This document shows positions 1 through 7,066 of a DNA stretch of 24,482 nt, one piece after another. The DNA lies in contig CAKVBA010000040.1 of NCBI GenBank assembly GCA_934725305.1, positions 1 through 24,482 on the forward strand, given 5' to 3'. The stretch comes from an uncultured Parabacteroides sp. Lineage in GTDB: Bacteria > Bacteroidota > Bacteroidia > Bacteroidales > Tannerellaceae. Each line of letters starts with the position of its first letter. The stretch's first letter is position 1. The position numbers and the translations under genes are program-made. The notes under the pieces are model-generated. The model searched no databases. It had not been told where the DNA came from and saw nothing but the letters and a program-made list of their open reading frames with translations.

Positions 1-1232
1 AGGGCCTTGGCGTCTGTGGGTACGAACTTATTCGTGAATTATTCATATTTGTAAAATTAATTTTGAACAGTTACTTAGAGGAGAGTGGACTAAATCAGAA
101 GATAAAAGACTATAATCCCACTATGTTTAAATATGATAAAATTGATTGTAATTCAATTCGGCTATTTGAAGCTCCATTGGATATTACATTTATGTTGAAT
201 AATGTATGCGTAACAAATTGCATTTATTGTTATGCTAATAAAACTCATAAATGTACAATGATGGATTTTAGCTATATTAAAGAAATTATTAGAGAGGCTT
301 ATAATTTAAAGATTAGGAATATTATTGTTGATGGAGGAGAGTTTTTTATTTATCCATTTTGGAGAGAGTTTTTAAAGGAATTAAAGAGTTATGATTATGT
401 TCCCAATTTAGTTTCAACAAAGTATTCTTTAACAGAAAATGAAATAAAAGACTTTTCTGTGTATAATATACCACTTCAAATATCAATTGATTCATTCAAT
501 TCAGACATCTTAACAAAGATGGTTGGATATATCCCAAATTATGCAGGAAGAATGCTTGACTCATTAAGAGCTGTGGATGAGGTGCAGTCTTTTCAGATAG
601 CAACAATTCTAACCAGACATAATGGGTCTATAGAAAACTTAGAAGATATGCTTGAACATATTAAGAAGTTTAAGCGTATTAAGCAATGGGAAATAAGAGT
701 TGCTTTTAATTCTTTATATACTCATCAAGACTTTAGAGATATACAATTAGAAAGATCATGTATTGACAAAATACAAGAATGGGTTGAAAAAACAAAATCA
801 GAAGTTCCTTTTGAGTTGTCTTTTTCACGTGGAAGAGAAAGTAATTTCTTTAAATCGAAAAATGGAAGTAAAGACTTTATTGGATCAAGATGTTCTGCAA
901 ATAGCATACATATGTTTGTATTGCCTGATGGGCAAGTTTCTATCTGTGAACAATTGTATTGGAACAAAGATTTTTTAATTGGAGATTTGAAAAAGCAATC
1001 GATAAAAGAAATATGGAATTCACCAAGAGCATTGTTCTTGGCAAATATGAGTAGAAAAGATTATTCGGAAGGTAGCGTATGTAAAAAATGTGAACTTTTT
1101 GAAACTTGTAGCTCTTATATGAATAGGTGTTATACTAATATTTTAAAGGTATATGGCGAAGATCATTGGGATTATCCTGATCCTCGCTGCTACTATGCAC
1201 CCAGAGATATTTCTGATTCCATATACGTATAA
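1..1232 (+). CDS. Radical SAM/SPASM domain protein, 5' end cut by the window
   Basis: This is an iron-sulfur enzyme of the radical SAM superfamily with a C-terminal SPASM auxiliary-cluster domain. The family commonly modifies ribosomal peptides or activates enzymes. Numbering from the TTG at 63, a CX3CX2C motif (C49, C53, C56; CVTNCIYC) would bind the SAM cluster. The C-terminus carries C277-X12-G-X4-C295, then C340-X2-C343-X5-C349-X6-C356 and C376, which matches the seven-cysteine SPASM layout. The frame is open without a stop from base 3 to 1232, so TTG 63 is probably not the true start and the N-terminus, perhaps with a peptide-recognition domain, lies upstream. An ATG at 123 is another possible start. 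The gene is strikingly AT-rich (13 G+C of 60 in 301-360), unlike the pump genes downstream, which suggests transfer. No precursor peptide is visible here, so the substrate is unknown. Confidence 0.88.
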   Translation, partial: GLGVCGYELIRELFIFVKLILNSYLEESGLNQKIKDYNPTMFKYDKIDCNSIRLFEAPLDITFMLNNVCVTNCIYCYANKTHKCTMMDFSYIKEIIREAYNLKIRNIIVDGGEFFIYPFWREFLKELKSYDYVPNLVSTKYSLTENEIKDFSVYNIPLQISIDSFNSDILTKMVGYIPNYAGRMLDSLRAVDEVQSFQIATILTRHNGSIENLEDMLEHIKKFKRIKQWEIRVAFNSLYTHQDFRDIQLERSCIDKIQEWVEKTKSEVPFELSFSRGRESNFFKSKNGSKDFIGSRCSANSIHMFVLPDGQVSICEQLYWNKDFLIGDLKKQSIKEIWNSPRALFLANMSRKDYSEGSVCKKCELFETCSSYMNRCYTNILKVYGEDHWDYPDPRCYYAPRDISDSIYV

Positions 1233-1292
1233 AAAAGACATCTCTAATATTGATGTTAAAACTATAGTAGGATTCTGTAAATTAATACTGAT

Positions 1293-3446
1293 ATGAAACC
1301 AGCGATTCTATTTTTCATCTTTTGTTTATGTGCAGTTACCATGTCTGCCCAAAACCAATTGGAACAATTATCTGTTGCCGACTCTGTATTGTTGAAAGAG
1401 GTTATTGTGAAAGCTGATAAAAAACTGGTAACGTTGAAATCTGATCGATATGTAGTGGATGCGACTTCCATCAAAGTGGGCAAAGTACATCTGCATGACC
1501 TGCTGCGCGATGTGCCCGGTGTGATTCAAGATAAAGATCATATCAGCATCTTAGGCAAGAGTGGTGTTAAAATAATGATCAATGGTAGATTGAAAAATGT
1601 GCCGGACAATCAGATCATCAGCCTTCTTAAATCTTATAATGCCTCGGATGCGGAAAAGATTGAGGTCCTTTATGTGTCTGGAGCAGAGTTTGATGCCTCC
1701 GGTAATTACGGAATTCTCAATTTCATCATGAAGAAGCCGAAACAGGATTTTATAGGGGGTGATGTGTCCAATGGCATTACTATCTCTGACTATCTCTCCA
1801 ATGAAACCGGATTTAATTTGAAATATAACAGAAATAAAATTGTCTCCTATCTAAACATAGGCTATAATCATGCCAAGAATTACATTTGGAAAGAGAGTGA
1901 CTATTTTTATACGCACACAAACCGTAGGAATCGGGCAGAAGAGCGGGACAGGCAAAATGAATGGAGAGCTCGTTTGGGGATAGACTATCATATTGATACG
2001 CTATCAACCGTGAGCATAGAGGGCTCTTTCTCCGACAACCAAGGAAGACATAACGCTACCGATCAAATTCTATCTGAATATACCGACTCTTCTTTGTCGG
2101 ATGACTATCAACTGTCGTTATCGCATCGCAAGTTGCCCCAGCGCTATTGGGATATTAGCCTTTTCATGGATCGGCAATGGAATGAGTATATAAAAACCAG
2201 TTATACCATTGACTATTATAACCGAAAAGAGGATCAGGACTATTTATTTTCTTCTGATCGGTATGACGCCACGATGAATTTGTTGGAGAAACAGTTCTAT
2301 CATTTTTCCAATCAAGAAAACAGGCATCTGAAAGGTTTTAGTTCCGCATTGGACTTCTTGGGCAGGCATGCTTCGGGCTATGAGATGAAGGTGGGGTTGA
2401 AAGGATCATTCAGTAGGGTCACCAATACCAGCAGGTATGATCTCTCGAATATGGAGACTCAAAACAATGATTTCAACTATGATGAAGATTGTTTGGCCAC
2501 CTATTTCATACTGTCTCAAACCTATTGGAACAGTTTGGATGTACGCTTAGGAGGTCGGTATGAGCATACGTTTACTAAGGGGGTGTCGAACCATTTGCAA
2601 CGCTACAACAAAGACTATGGACGGCTGTTTCCTGATATAAGACTCTCTTACCGGTTTAAAAAGACGAACCAATTGTCAGCTGTTTATGTAGGCTCAATCA
2701 TCCGGCCATGGATGTATTATCTAAACCCATTCCGGCTCTATTCCAATCCTTATGTAGCCAATGAGGGAACTCCGGAGTTGAGTCCGAGCTATTTCAACAA
2801 GGTGGAATTGAGTTATCAAAAGAGTTTTACGGATGGCATGTTTCGAATAAACGGTTCCTATTCGTTGGGTAAGGATCAGATTGCAGAAGTCAGTCATTTG
2901 TCGGACGACGGATTCACTCTCTATAAGTGGAGTAATGCCTATAAACAAACAACCTGGAGTTTGAATTATATGCTGTACTACGGAGCTCTTCGTTGGATTA
3001 AAATGACATGGATGGGAGGTGTAAGCCGTGATCTATCCACTCCTCAAAACGGGTTTAAAGGGGAGTCGATCAAAGCCTTTCATCTCTATCATATAGCTCA
3101 GTTGGCTTTTGTGTTTGACAGAAAACAGCAATTTACCGGTTCATTGTTTGGAAGTCTTTCCGGAGCAGATGAAACTCCTTTTGCCAAGAGAAACGGACAT
3201 GGTTTTCTACGGGGCGGCGTCAACTACCGTACGGCCAATAACAAGTGGAACATAGGACTATATGTTTATCATATCGTTCCGGTTACTACATCCGGTACTT
3301 ATTATGATGGTAAGGACGTTGCTGTTCGTTATCGAGATCATTCGTTTCGTACAGCAGCTTGCTTCAGTGTTTCCTATACATTCGGAAAAGACATTCAAGA
3401 GATATTCAAGATGTCAAGTAGCTCAGATGTCAAAAACCGATTCTGA
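1293..3446 (+). CDS. TonB-dependent-receptor-like outer membrane beta-barrel protein
   Basis: This is a predicted outer-membrane barrel protein of the PF14905 type (outer membrane beta-barrel family). Residues 1-20 form a signal peptide with a likely cut after MSAQ. A TonB-box-like stretch (LLKEVIVKADKK, 33-44) follows, then a plug domain (about 45-150) with the LHDLLRDVPGV motif and the GNYGILNFIMKK end. The remainder is an aromatic-rich barrel ending in Phe, as is usual for barrel insertion. At 717 aa it is shorter than many relatives because it lacks an N-terminal carboxypeptidase-regulatory-like domain. It starts 60 bases after the radical SAM gene on the same strand, so co-transcription is possible. 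Its G+C is higher than that gene's. The ligand is not identifiable, and no SusD-like partner is present, so a SusC role is unlikely. Confidence 0.85.
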   Translation: MKPAILFFIFCLCAVTMSAQNQLEQLSVADSVLLKEVIVKADKKLVTLKSDRYVVDATSIKVGKVHLHDLLRDVPGVIQDKDHISILGKSGVKIMINGRLKNVPDNQIISLLKSYNASDAEKIEVLYVSGAEFDASGNYGILNFIMKKPKQDFIGGDVSNGITISDYLSNETGFNLKYNRNKIVSYLNIGYNHAKNYIWKESDYFYTHTNRRNRAEERDRQNEWRARLGIDYHIDTLSTVSIEGSFSDNQGRHNATDQILSEYTDSSLSDDYQLSLSHRKLPQRYWDISLFMDRQWNEYIKTSYTIDYYNRKEDQDYLFSSDRYDATMNLLEKQFYHFSNQENRHLKGFSSALDFLGRHASGYEMKVGLKGSFSRVTNTSRYDLSNMETQNNDFNYDEDCLATYFILSQTYWNSLDVRLGGRYEHTFTKGVSNHLQRYNKDYGRLFPDIRLSYRFKKTNQLSAVYVGSIIRPWMYYLNPFRLYSNPYVANEGTPELSPSYFNKVELSYQKSFTDGMFRINGSYSLGKDQIAEVSHLSDDGFTLYKWSNAYKQTTWSLNYMLYYGALRWIKMTWMGGVSRDLSTPQNGFKGESIKAFHLYHIAQLAFVFDRKQQFTGSLFGSLSGADETPFAKRNGHGFLRGGVNYRTANNKWNIGLYVYHIVPVTTSGTYYDGKDVAVRYRDHSFRTAACFSVSYTFGKDIQEIFKMSSSSDVKNRF

Positions 3447-3624
3447 CGGAGATGTTTATCAGGAGAAAGAGGGAATCATCCTTTTGACCGTTTCTTTTCT
3501 TTGTGATTTGTTAAAAAAACATTCTTCTTGCAGAAGTCATGAAAGTGTTTACCATTGTGTCATGCTGTGGAAAAGTATATGGCTTTATTTTGAGAGTAAA
3601 AAAGTAAATATCTTCCAAAATCGC

Positions 3625-3632
3625 TAACTTTG
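3625..3632 (+). promoter_or_regulatory. Candidate Bacteroidetes -7 promoter box (TAACTTTG)
   Basis: TAACTTTG matches the TAnnTTTG -7 consensus of the Bacteroidetes primary sigma factor. It lies about 108 bases before the propeller lipoprotein gene, in the 294-base gap after the barrel gene. No TTTG -33 box sits at the usual 19-21 base spacing, so support is partial. Nothing else was recognised in 3447-3740. Confidence 0.4.
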
Positions 3633-3740
3633 TATGAACTCTATTTCTACAAATAACAGCAGCTTGCACTTGAATGTAACAGGAGCATTATGCATCGAGA
3701 TTGACAATTTGTTTTATAAACACTTTAAAATGATTATAAT

Positions 3741-4889
3741 ATGAAAAATTACAGAATTTTAGCTTGTTTATTGCTGCTTGCCGGCCTGTTGACCGGTTGC
3801 TTTTCTTCCGAGGTGAAGCCTGAATTAGCCCGACTGTTCCCTACACCCACAGAGCAGAATGTGAAAAAGATAGAGATCAGTCATTTGGAAATAGAGCCCT
3901 ATTCGTTGGACACTATAGAGTCATCATATATGGGCTATTTGGAACTACGAAATGATACGATTTATTTGATAGATAAACGTTATTGTTGGGTTTTTCGCTT
4001 TACGAAAGAGGGCCGGCTCATAGACCGTCAATTAGGATTGGGAGCCGGTCCGAAAGAGTATGATTGTGGAATCATTGATGGATATTGCCATTTGCAGGAT
4101 GGTAGGTGGATCTTTCTTGATCCCGGAGCCGGTTATACCTATTTTACGGATAGTTTTGAAAGAGGAAACCGAATGCGAATACAAATGGAGGGTTCTCGTG
4201 AAGACAAGTCGTATGATAATCCGATGGTTTATACAAAGGATTATGAATTTCTTTTTCTCCGACAAATGGGCGATTATCTTTACTACAATGTAGTGGCTTG
4301 GGAAGGAATGGCGGAAGATTTTATGTCTAATACTACAGACTATTTTCGGAAGGTAAAGATCTTGATGAAGATGAATTTAAAGACAGGGCAAGTTGAGCAG
4401 TTGTTAGGAGGTTATCCCGCTCTTTATGAACTTAAGCATGCTGTATTTCAGCAGGTCTCATTCGATGTGGATCAGGCGAAAGAGCGTTTTTATGTCTCAT
4501 ATGATGCCGACTCGTTGATCTATTGTTATGACAAGGAGTATCAACCGCTCTATTCGTTTGGCTGGCAGGGCGAGGAGATGAAAACGGATTATAGTACCTA
4601 TTCTTGGGAAACACTTTTGAAACAACGCCCTAAGATACGTTCAGAATATTCCTACTATCACGATATCCGATACATCGAAGAGTTGGGTCTGCTGTTCCGC
4701 CCCTATAAGAAATCACCTGACTCAGCCACAGATGGCTTGCAGATTTATCGGGGCCAGACTTTGATAGGGGATGTTGATGTGCCGAAAGGAATGATAGTAT
4801 TGGGCTATAGCCAACCCTATGTGTATGGAACAACCGGCATGGATGGAACTCGTGAGAGTGTTGATATGTTCCGTTTTAAATTGGAATAG
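3741..4889 (+). CDS. Predicted 6-bladed beta-propeller lipoprotein
   Basis: This is a 382-aa envelope lipoprotein. Residues 1-19 are a lipoprotein signal with lipobox LTGC and acylated Cys20. The rest has the look of Bacteroidetes 6-bladed beta-propeller lipoproteins (PF17170 / BF3164-like): repeated blades with short hydrophobic strands, for example DTIYLIDKRYCWVFRFTKEG, SLIYCYDKEYQPLYSFGW and QIYRGQTLIGDV. The family function is not established; members often sit beside outer-membrane receptors or small secreted peptides. ATG 3741 is chosen because it directly precedes the signal peptide. A candidate promoter lies upstream and a bidirectional hairpin follows. It is on the same strand as the barrel gene, 294 bases away, so it probably has its own promoter. 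The fold call is from sequence appearance only. Confidence 0.7.
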   Translation: MKNYRILACLLLLAGLLTGCFSSEVKPELARLFPTPTEQNVKKIEISHLEIEPYSLDTIESSYMGYLELRNDTIYLIDKRYCWVFRFTKEGRLIDRQLGLGAGPKEYDCGIIDGYCHLQDGRWIFLDPGAGYTYFTDSFERGNRMRIQMEGSREDKSYDNPMVYTKDYEFLFLRQMGDYLYYNVVAWEGMAEDFMSNTTDYFRKVKILMKMNLKTGQVEQLLGGYPALYELKHAVFQQVSFDVDQAKERFYVSYDADSLIYCYDKEYQPLYSFGWQGEEMKTDYSTYSWETLLKQRPKIRSEYSYYHDIRYIEELGLLFRPYKKSPDSATDGLQIYRGQTLIGDVDVPKGMIVLGYSQPYVYGTTGMDGTRESVDMFRFKLE

Positions 4890-4898
4890 AGCTGGATT

Positions 4899-4936
4899 GG
4901 GGTGTGAACGGATAGGTCTATCTGACGCACCTCTTT
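4899..4936. terminator. Hairpin between convergent genes, likely bidirectional terminator
   Basis: GGGGTGTG (4899-4906) pairs with CGCACCTC (4926-4933), allowing two G-U pairs. An inner stem GATAG/CTATC closes around GT, and the outer stem is followed by TTT. It lies in the 65-base gap between the convergent lipoprotein and AraC genes and could end both transcripts. The U-tract is short, so this is a moderate call. Confidence 0.5.
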
Positions 4937-4954
4937 GGTTTACCAACAAACTAA

Positions 4955-5779
4955 CTACTGCTTCTTGAATTGCAGTGGAGTAATGCCCGTGTGCTTCTTG
5001 AAGAACTTGGAGAAGAAGGAGGGATTGGGAAACTTCATCACTTCGGCCACTTCGGCCGATGTCATGCTGGTCGATTTCAACAACTTCTTGGCCACATGAA
5101 TGGAGAAATCAGAAACCCATCGATTGAGTGGTTTCCCTGTCTCTTGCTTCAACACCTTCGACAGATAACGAACCGTCAGACACATTTGGGCGGCATAGAA
5201 GGCCGGCTTGTGTTCCGTCTGTGCATGGTCGTGCAACAGCTGGAAGAATTGTCGGGTCAGTTGCTCCGTATAAGTACTGGTTAAGTTGACTATCTGCTCC
5301 GAATAGATCATATTGATCTCTGCATTGATGATGAATAGAACTGACTTTACAATCTCGAGCCGCGAGGGATGATAAGCTCGATGATATTGTTGCTTCAGCA
5401 GCGCATAAAACCGAGTCAGATTCTCCTGTTCCTGTTCCGTCAGGTCGATACACGGCTTCTTACTGATCTTTTCAGCACCTTTCGGTTTGAGTATCAAAGG
5501 AAACTCAGCCATAAAGTCGAAGGTGAAATAGATATAGTCGCACAGAAAATCCTCTTCGTTATCAATGTCGATATGGAAGTCGGGCAGGAGCGTGGTGATA
5601 GATCCGGCCTGCATAGTGTGATTCTTCAGATTGATATGCAAGTGCGCCAACCCTTGTCTCCCGAAAATAAGTACGACGAACTTTTCCTCCGGATTGTTGA
5701 GGATGCCCAAAGATTCCATCTCTTTAAGCGTTGTCTGTCGATCGGAAAAACCAAAATCATCTGTTCCCGTTACTTCCAT
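4955..5779 (-). CDS. AraC-family transcriptional regulator
   Basis: This is a cytoplasmic DNA-binding regulator of 274 aa. The N-terminal part (about 1-165) is a cupin-like sensing region (GQGLAHLHINLKNHTMQAGS). The C-terminal part (about 199-274) is a two-helix-turn-helix AraC domain, with MCLTVRYLSKVLKQETGKPL as the first HTH and the signature SAEVAEVMKFPNPSFFSKFF followed by KKHTGITPLQFKKQ. It is divergently placed from the RND efflux operon, with 159 bases between start codons, which suggests that it controls the pump. Two short palindromes lie in that gap. A box resembling TAnnTTTG (TACCTTTA, complement of 5802-5809) could be its own promoter. The effector is unknown. Confidence 0.9.
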   Translation of the reverse strand: MEVTGTDDFGFSDRQTTLKEMESLGILNNPEEKFVVLIFGRQGLAHLHINLKNHTMQAGSITTLLPDFHIDIDNEEDFLCDYIYFTFDFMAEFPLILKPKGAEKISKKPCIDLTEQEQENLTRFYALLKQQYHRAYHPSRLEIVKSVLFIINAEINMIYSEQIVNLTSTYTEQLTRQFFQLLHDHAQTEHKPAFYAAQMCLTVRYLSKVLKQETGKPLNRWVSDFSIHVAKKLLKSTSMTSAEVAEVMKFPNPSFFSKFFKKHTGITPLQFKKQ

Positions 5780-5813
5780 CTTCTCTTTTAAATTAGCGGG
5801 ATAAAGGTAATCA

Positions 5814-5824
5814 ATAATGATTAT
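5814..5824. promoter_or_regulatory. Short palindrome in the AraC/efflux intergenic region
   Basis: ATAAT-G-ATTAT is a perfect 11-base palindrome about 35 bases upstream of the AraC start codon. It could be an operator, but AT-rich palindromes of this size also arise by chance. Confidence 0.25.
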
Positions 5825-5851
5825 GAACGACTATTAATAAACTCCAAATAG

Positions 5852-5865
5852 AACATATTTATGTT
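5852..5865. promoter_or_regulatory. Palindrome AACATATTTATGTT, candidate operator
   Basis: AACATA-TT-TATGTT is a perfect inverted repeat near the middle of the divergent gap, 73 bases before the adaptor start at 5939. Its position fits a regulator-binding site serving either promoter. AraC proteins usually bind direct repeats, so its owner is uncertain. Confidence 0.35.
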
Positions 5866-5938
5866 ATATCGGGAAATTGGCCATACTTGGATTATTATGA
5901 ATTTTGTGCCCGAAAATAAAGTAAAAAGGTTGTACTTA

Positions 5939-7066
5939 ATGAAAAATGTGAACAAAAAGTGGTGGCAGCTGATGATGATAGTCGGCTGCGTAATGAGTGT
6001 TGTCTCTTGTAAACAAGAGCCTCAGGCTCAGGTAGAAGCAGAATATGCAGTCTTGAAAGTATTTGCAACAGACAGAACTTTGTCCACATCCTATTCGGCA
6101 GCGATTCGTGGCCGTCAGGATATTGATATCTATCCGCAAGTGAGCGGTTTCATCACTAAGCTATGTGTCGAAGAGGGACAGACCGTGCGTCGCGGTCAGG
6201 TGTTGTTTGTGATTGACCAAGTGCCTTATAAAGCGGCCTTGCAGACAGCCGAAGCCAATGTGCAGACAGCCGAAGCCGCTTTGGCCACATCAAAGCTGGT
6301 CTATGATAGCAAGAAGGAGCTGTATGCTTCGAACGTGGTCTCAGAGTTTGATTTGCGCACTGCCGAGAACTCTTGGTTGAGTGCCAAAGCTCAGCTGGCA
6401 CAGGCAAAAGCACAAGAGTTGAGCGCCCGCAATAATTTCTCCTATACCGAAGTGAAGAGTCCGTCTAACGGTGTTGTGGGTACATTGCCCTATCGAGTAG
6501 GAACGCTGGTCAGTGCCAATATGCCGAAACCCTTGACAACTGTGTCGGACAATTCGGATATGTATGTCTATTTCTCTATGTCGGAAAACCAGCTGTTGGC
6601 CTTGACCCGTCAATATGGATCGAAGAATGAAGCTTTGCAGAATATGCCGGAGGTAGAATTGCAGCTGAACGACAAGTCGATCTATGCAGAAAAGGGAAAG
6701 ATCGAATCCATCAGCGGTGTGGTTGACGCCAATACAGGAACAGCCAGTTTTCGTGCCGTGTTCCCCAATGACAAAGGTTTGCTTTATAGTGGAACATCGG
6801 GCAACGTGATTCTTCCCGTGAAGAAGAGCGGCTGCTTCGTGATTCCACAGGCTGCCACATTCGAGTTGCAAGACAAGCGATATGTCTATAAGGTGATAGA
6901 GGGCAAAGCCGTTTCTGTGCCTGTACAAGTTACCCGCGTGAATGGCGGTAAAGAGTTTATCGTTGAGGATGGTTTGAAAGAGGGCGATATGATCGTAGCA
7001 GAAGGTGTTGGTCTGTTGCGTGAAGGAACTCCCATTAAAGTGAAACAAAACAATAGCGTAAGATGA
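5939..7066 (+). CDS. RND efflux periplasmic adaptor (membrane fusion lipoprotein)
   Basis: This is the HlyD/AcrA-type adaptor that links the inner-membrane RND pump to the outer-membrane channel in the periplasm. I start it at ATG 5939 because this places a lipoprotein signal at the very N-terminus (KKWWQLMMIVGCVMSVVSC, acylated Cys24). The frame is open upstream to an ATG at 5861, but those 26 residues are charged and would bury the signal. The order is: lipoyl half (IDIYPQVSGFITKLCVEEGQTVRRGQVLF), alpha-hairpin with AEANVQTAEAAL heptads, second lipoyl half (TEVKSPSNGVVGTLP), then beta-barrel and membrane-proximal domains. Its stop overlaps the pump start by ATGA, so translation is probably coupled. 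Length is 375 aa, typical for the family. Confidence 0.92.
   Translation: MKNVNKKWWQLMMIVGCVMSVVSCKQEPQAQVEAEYAVLKVFATDRTLSTSYSAAIRGRQDIDIYPQVSGFITKLCVEEGQTVRRGQVLFVIDQVPYKAALQTAEANVQTAEAALATSKLVYDSKKELYASNVVSEFDLRTAENSWLSAKAQLAQAKAQELSARNNFSYTEVKSPSNGVVGTLPYRVGTLVSANMPKPLTTVSDNSDMYVYFSMSENQLLALTRQYGSKNEALQNMPEVELQLNDKSIYAEKGKIESISGVVDANTGTASFRAVFPNDKGLLYSGTSGNVILPVKKSGCFVIPQAATFELQDKRYVYKVIEGKAVSVPVQVTRVNGGKEFIVEDGLKEGDMIVAEGVGLLREGTPIKVKQNNSVR
6240..6277 (+). repeat. 17-base direct repeat encoding an adaptor coiled-coil heptad
   Basis: TGCAGACAGCCGAAGCC occurs at 6240-6256 and again at 6261-6277, a period of 21 bases or seven codons. It encodes consecutive QTAEAnV/QTAEAaL heptads in the adaptor hairpin. 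The near-identity at DNA level suggests a recent in-frame duplication or conversion. Confidence 0.8.

Noticed and set aside
63..1232. TTG at 63 as the start of the radical SAM gene
   Set aside because: The frame is open further left to base 3, so the gene probably begins outside the window; TTG is merely the first start-like codon visible.
1236..1260. Short ACATC/GATGT hairpin between the radical SAM and barrel genes
   Set aside because: Only five pairs, AT-rich, no T-tract; not enough to call a terminator.
3262..3627. 121-aa plus-strand frame
   Set aside because: Most of it overlaps the barrel gene in another frame, and the tail has no family resemblance or ribosome site.
5109..5453. Minus-strand 114-aa frame inside the regulator
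   Set aside because: It is an alternative frame of the AraC gene, which has an unmistakable HTH domain.
5861..5938. Longer adaptor N-terminus from ATG 5861
   Set aside because: It would place 26 mostly charged residues before a clear lipoprotein signal peptide.
6341..7048. 235-aa minus-strand frame
   Set aside because: It lies entirely antisense to the efflux adaptor, whose domains are clear; the product is rich in His/Gln and Cys without any recognisable motif.
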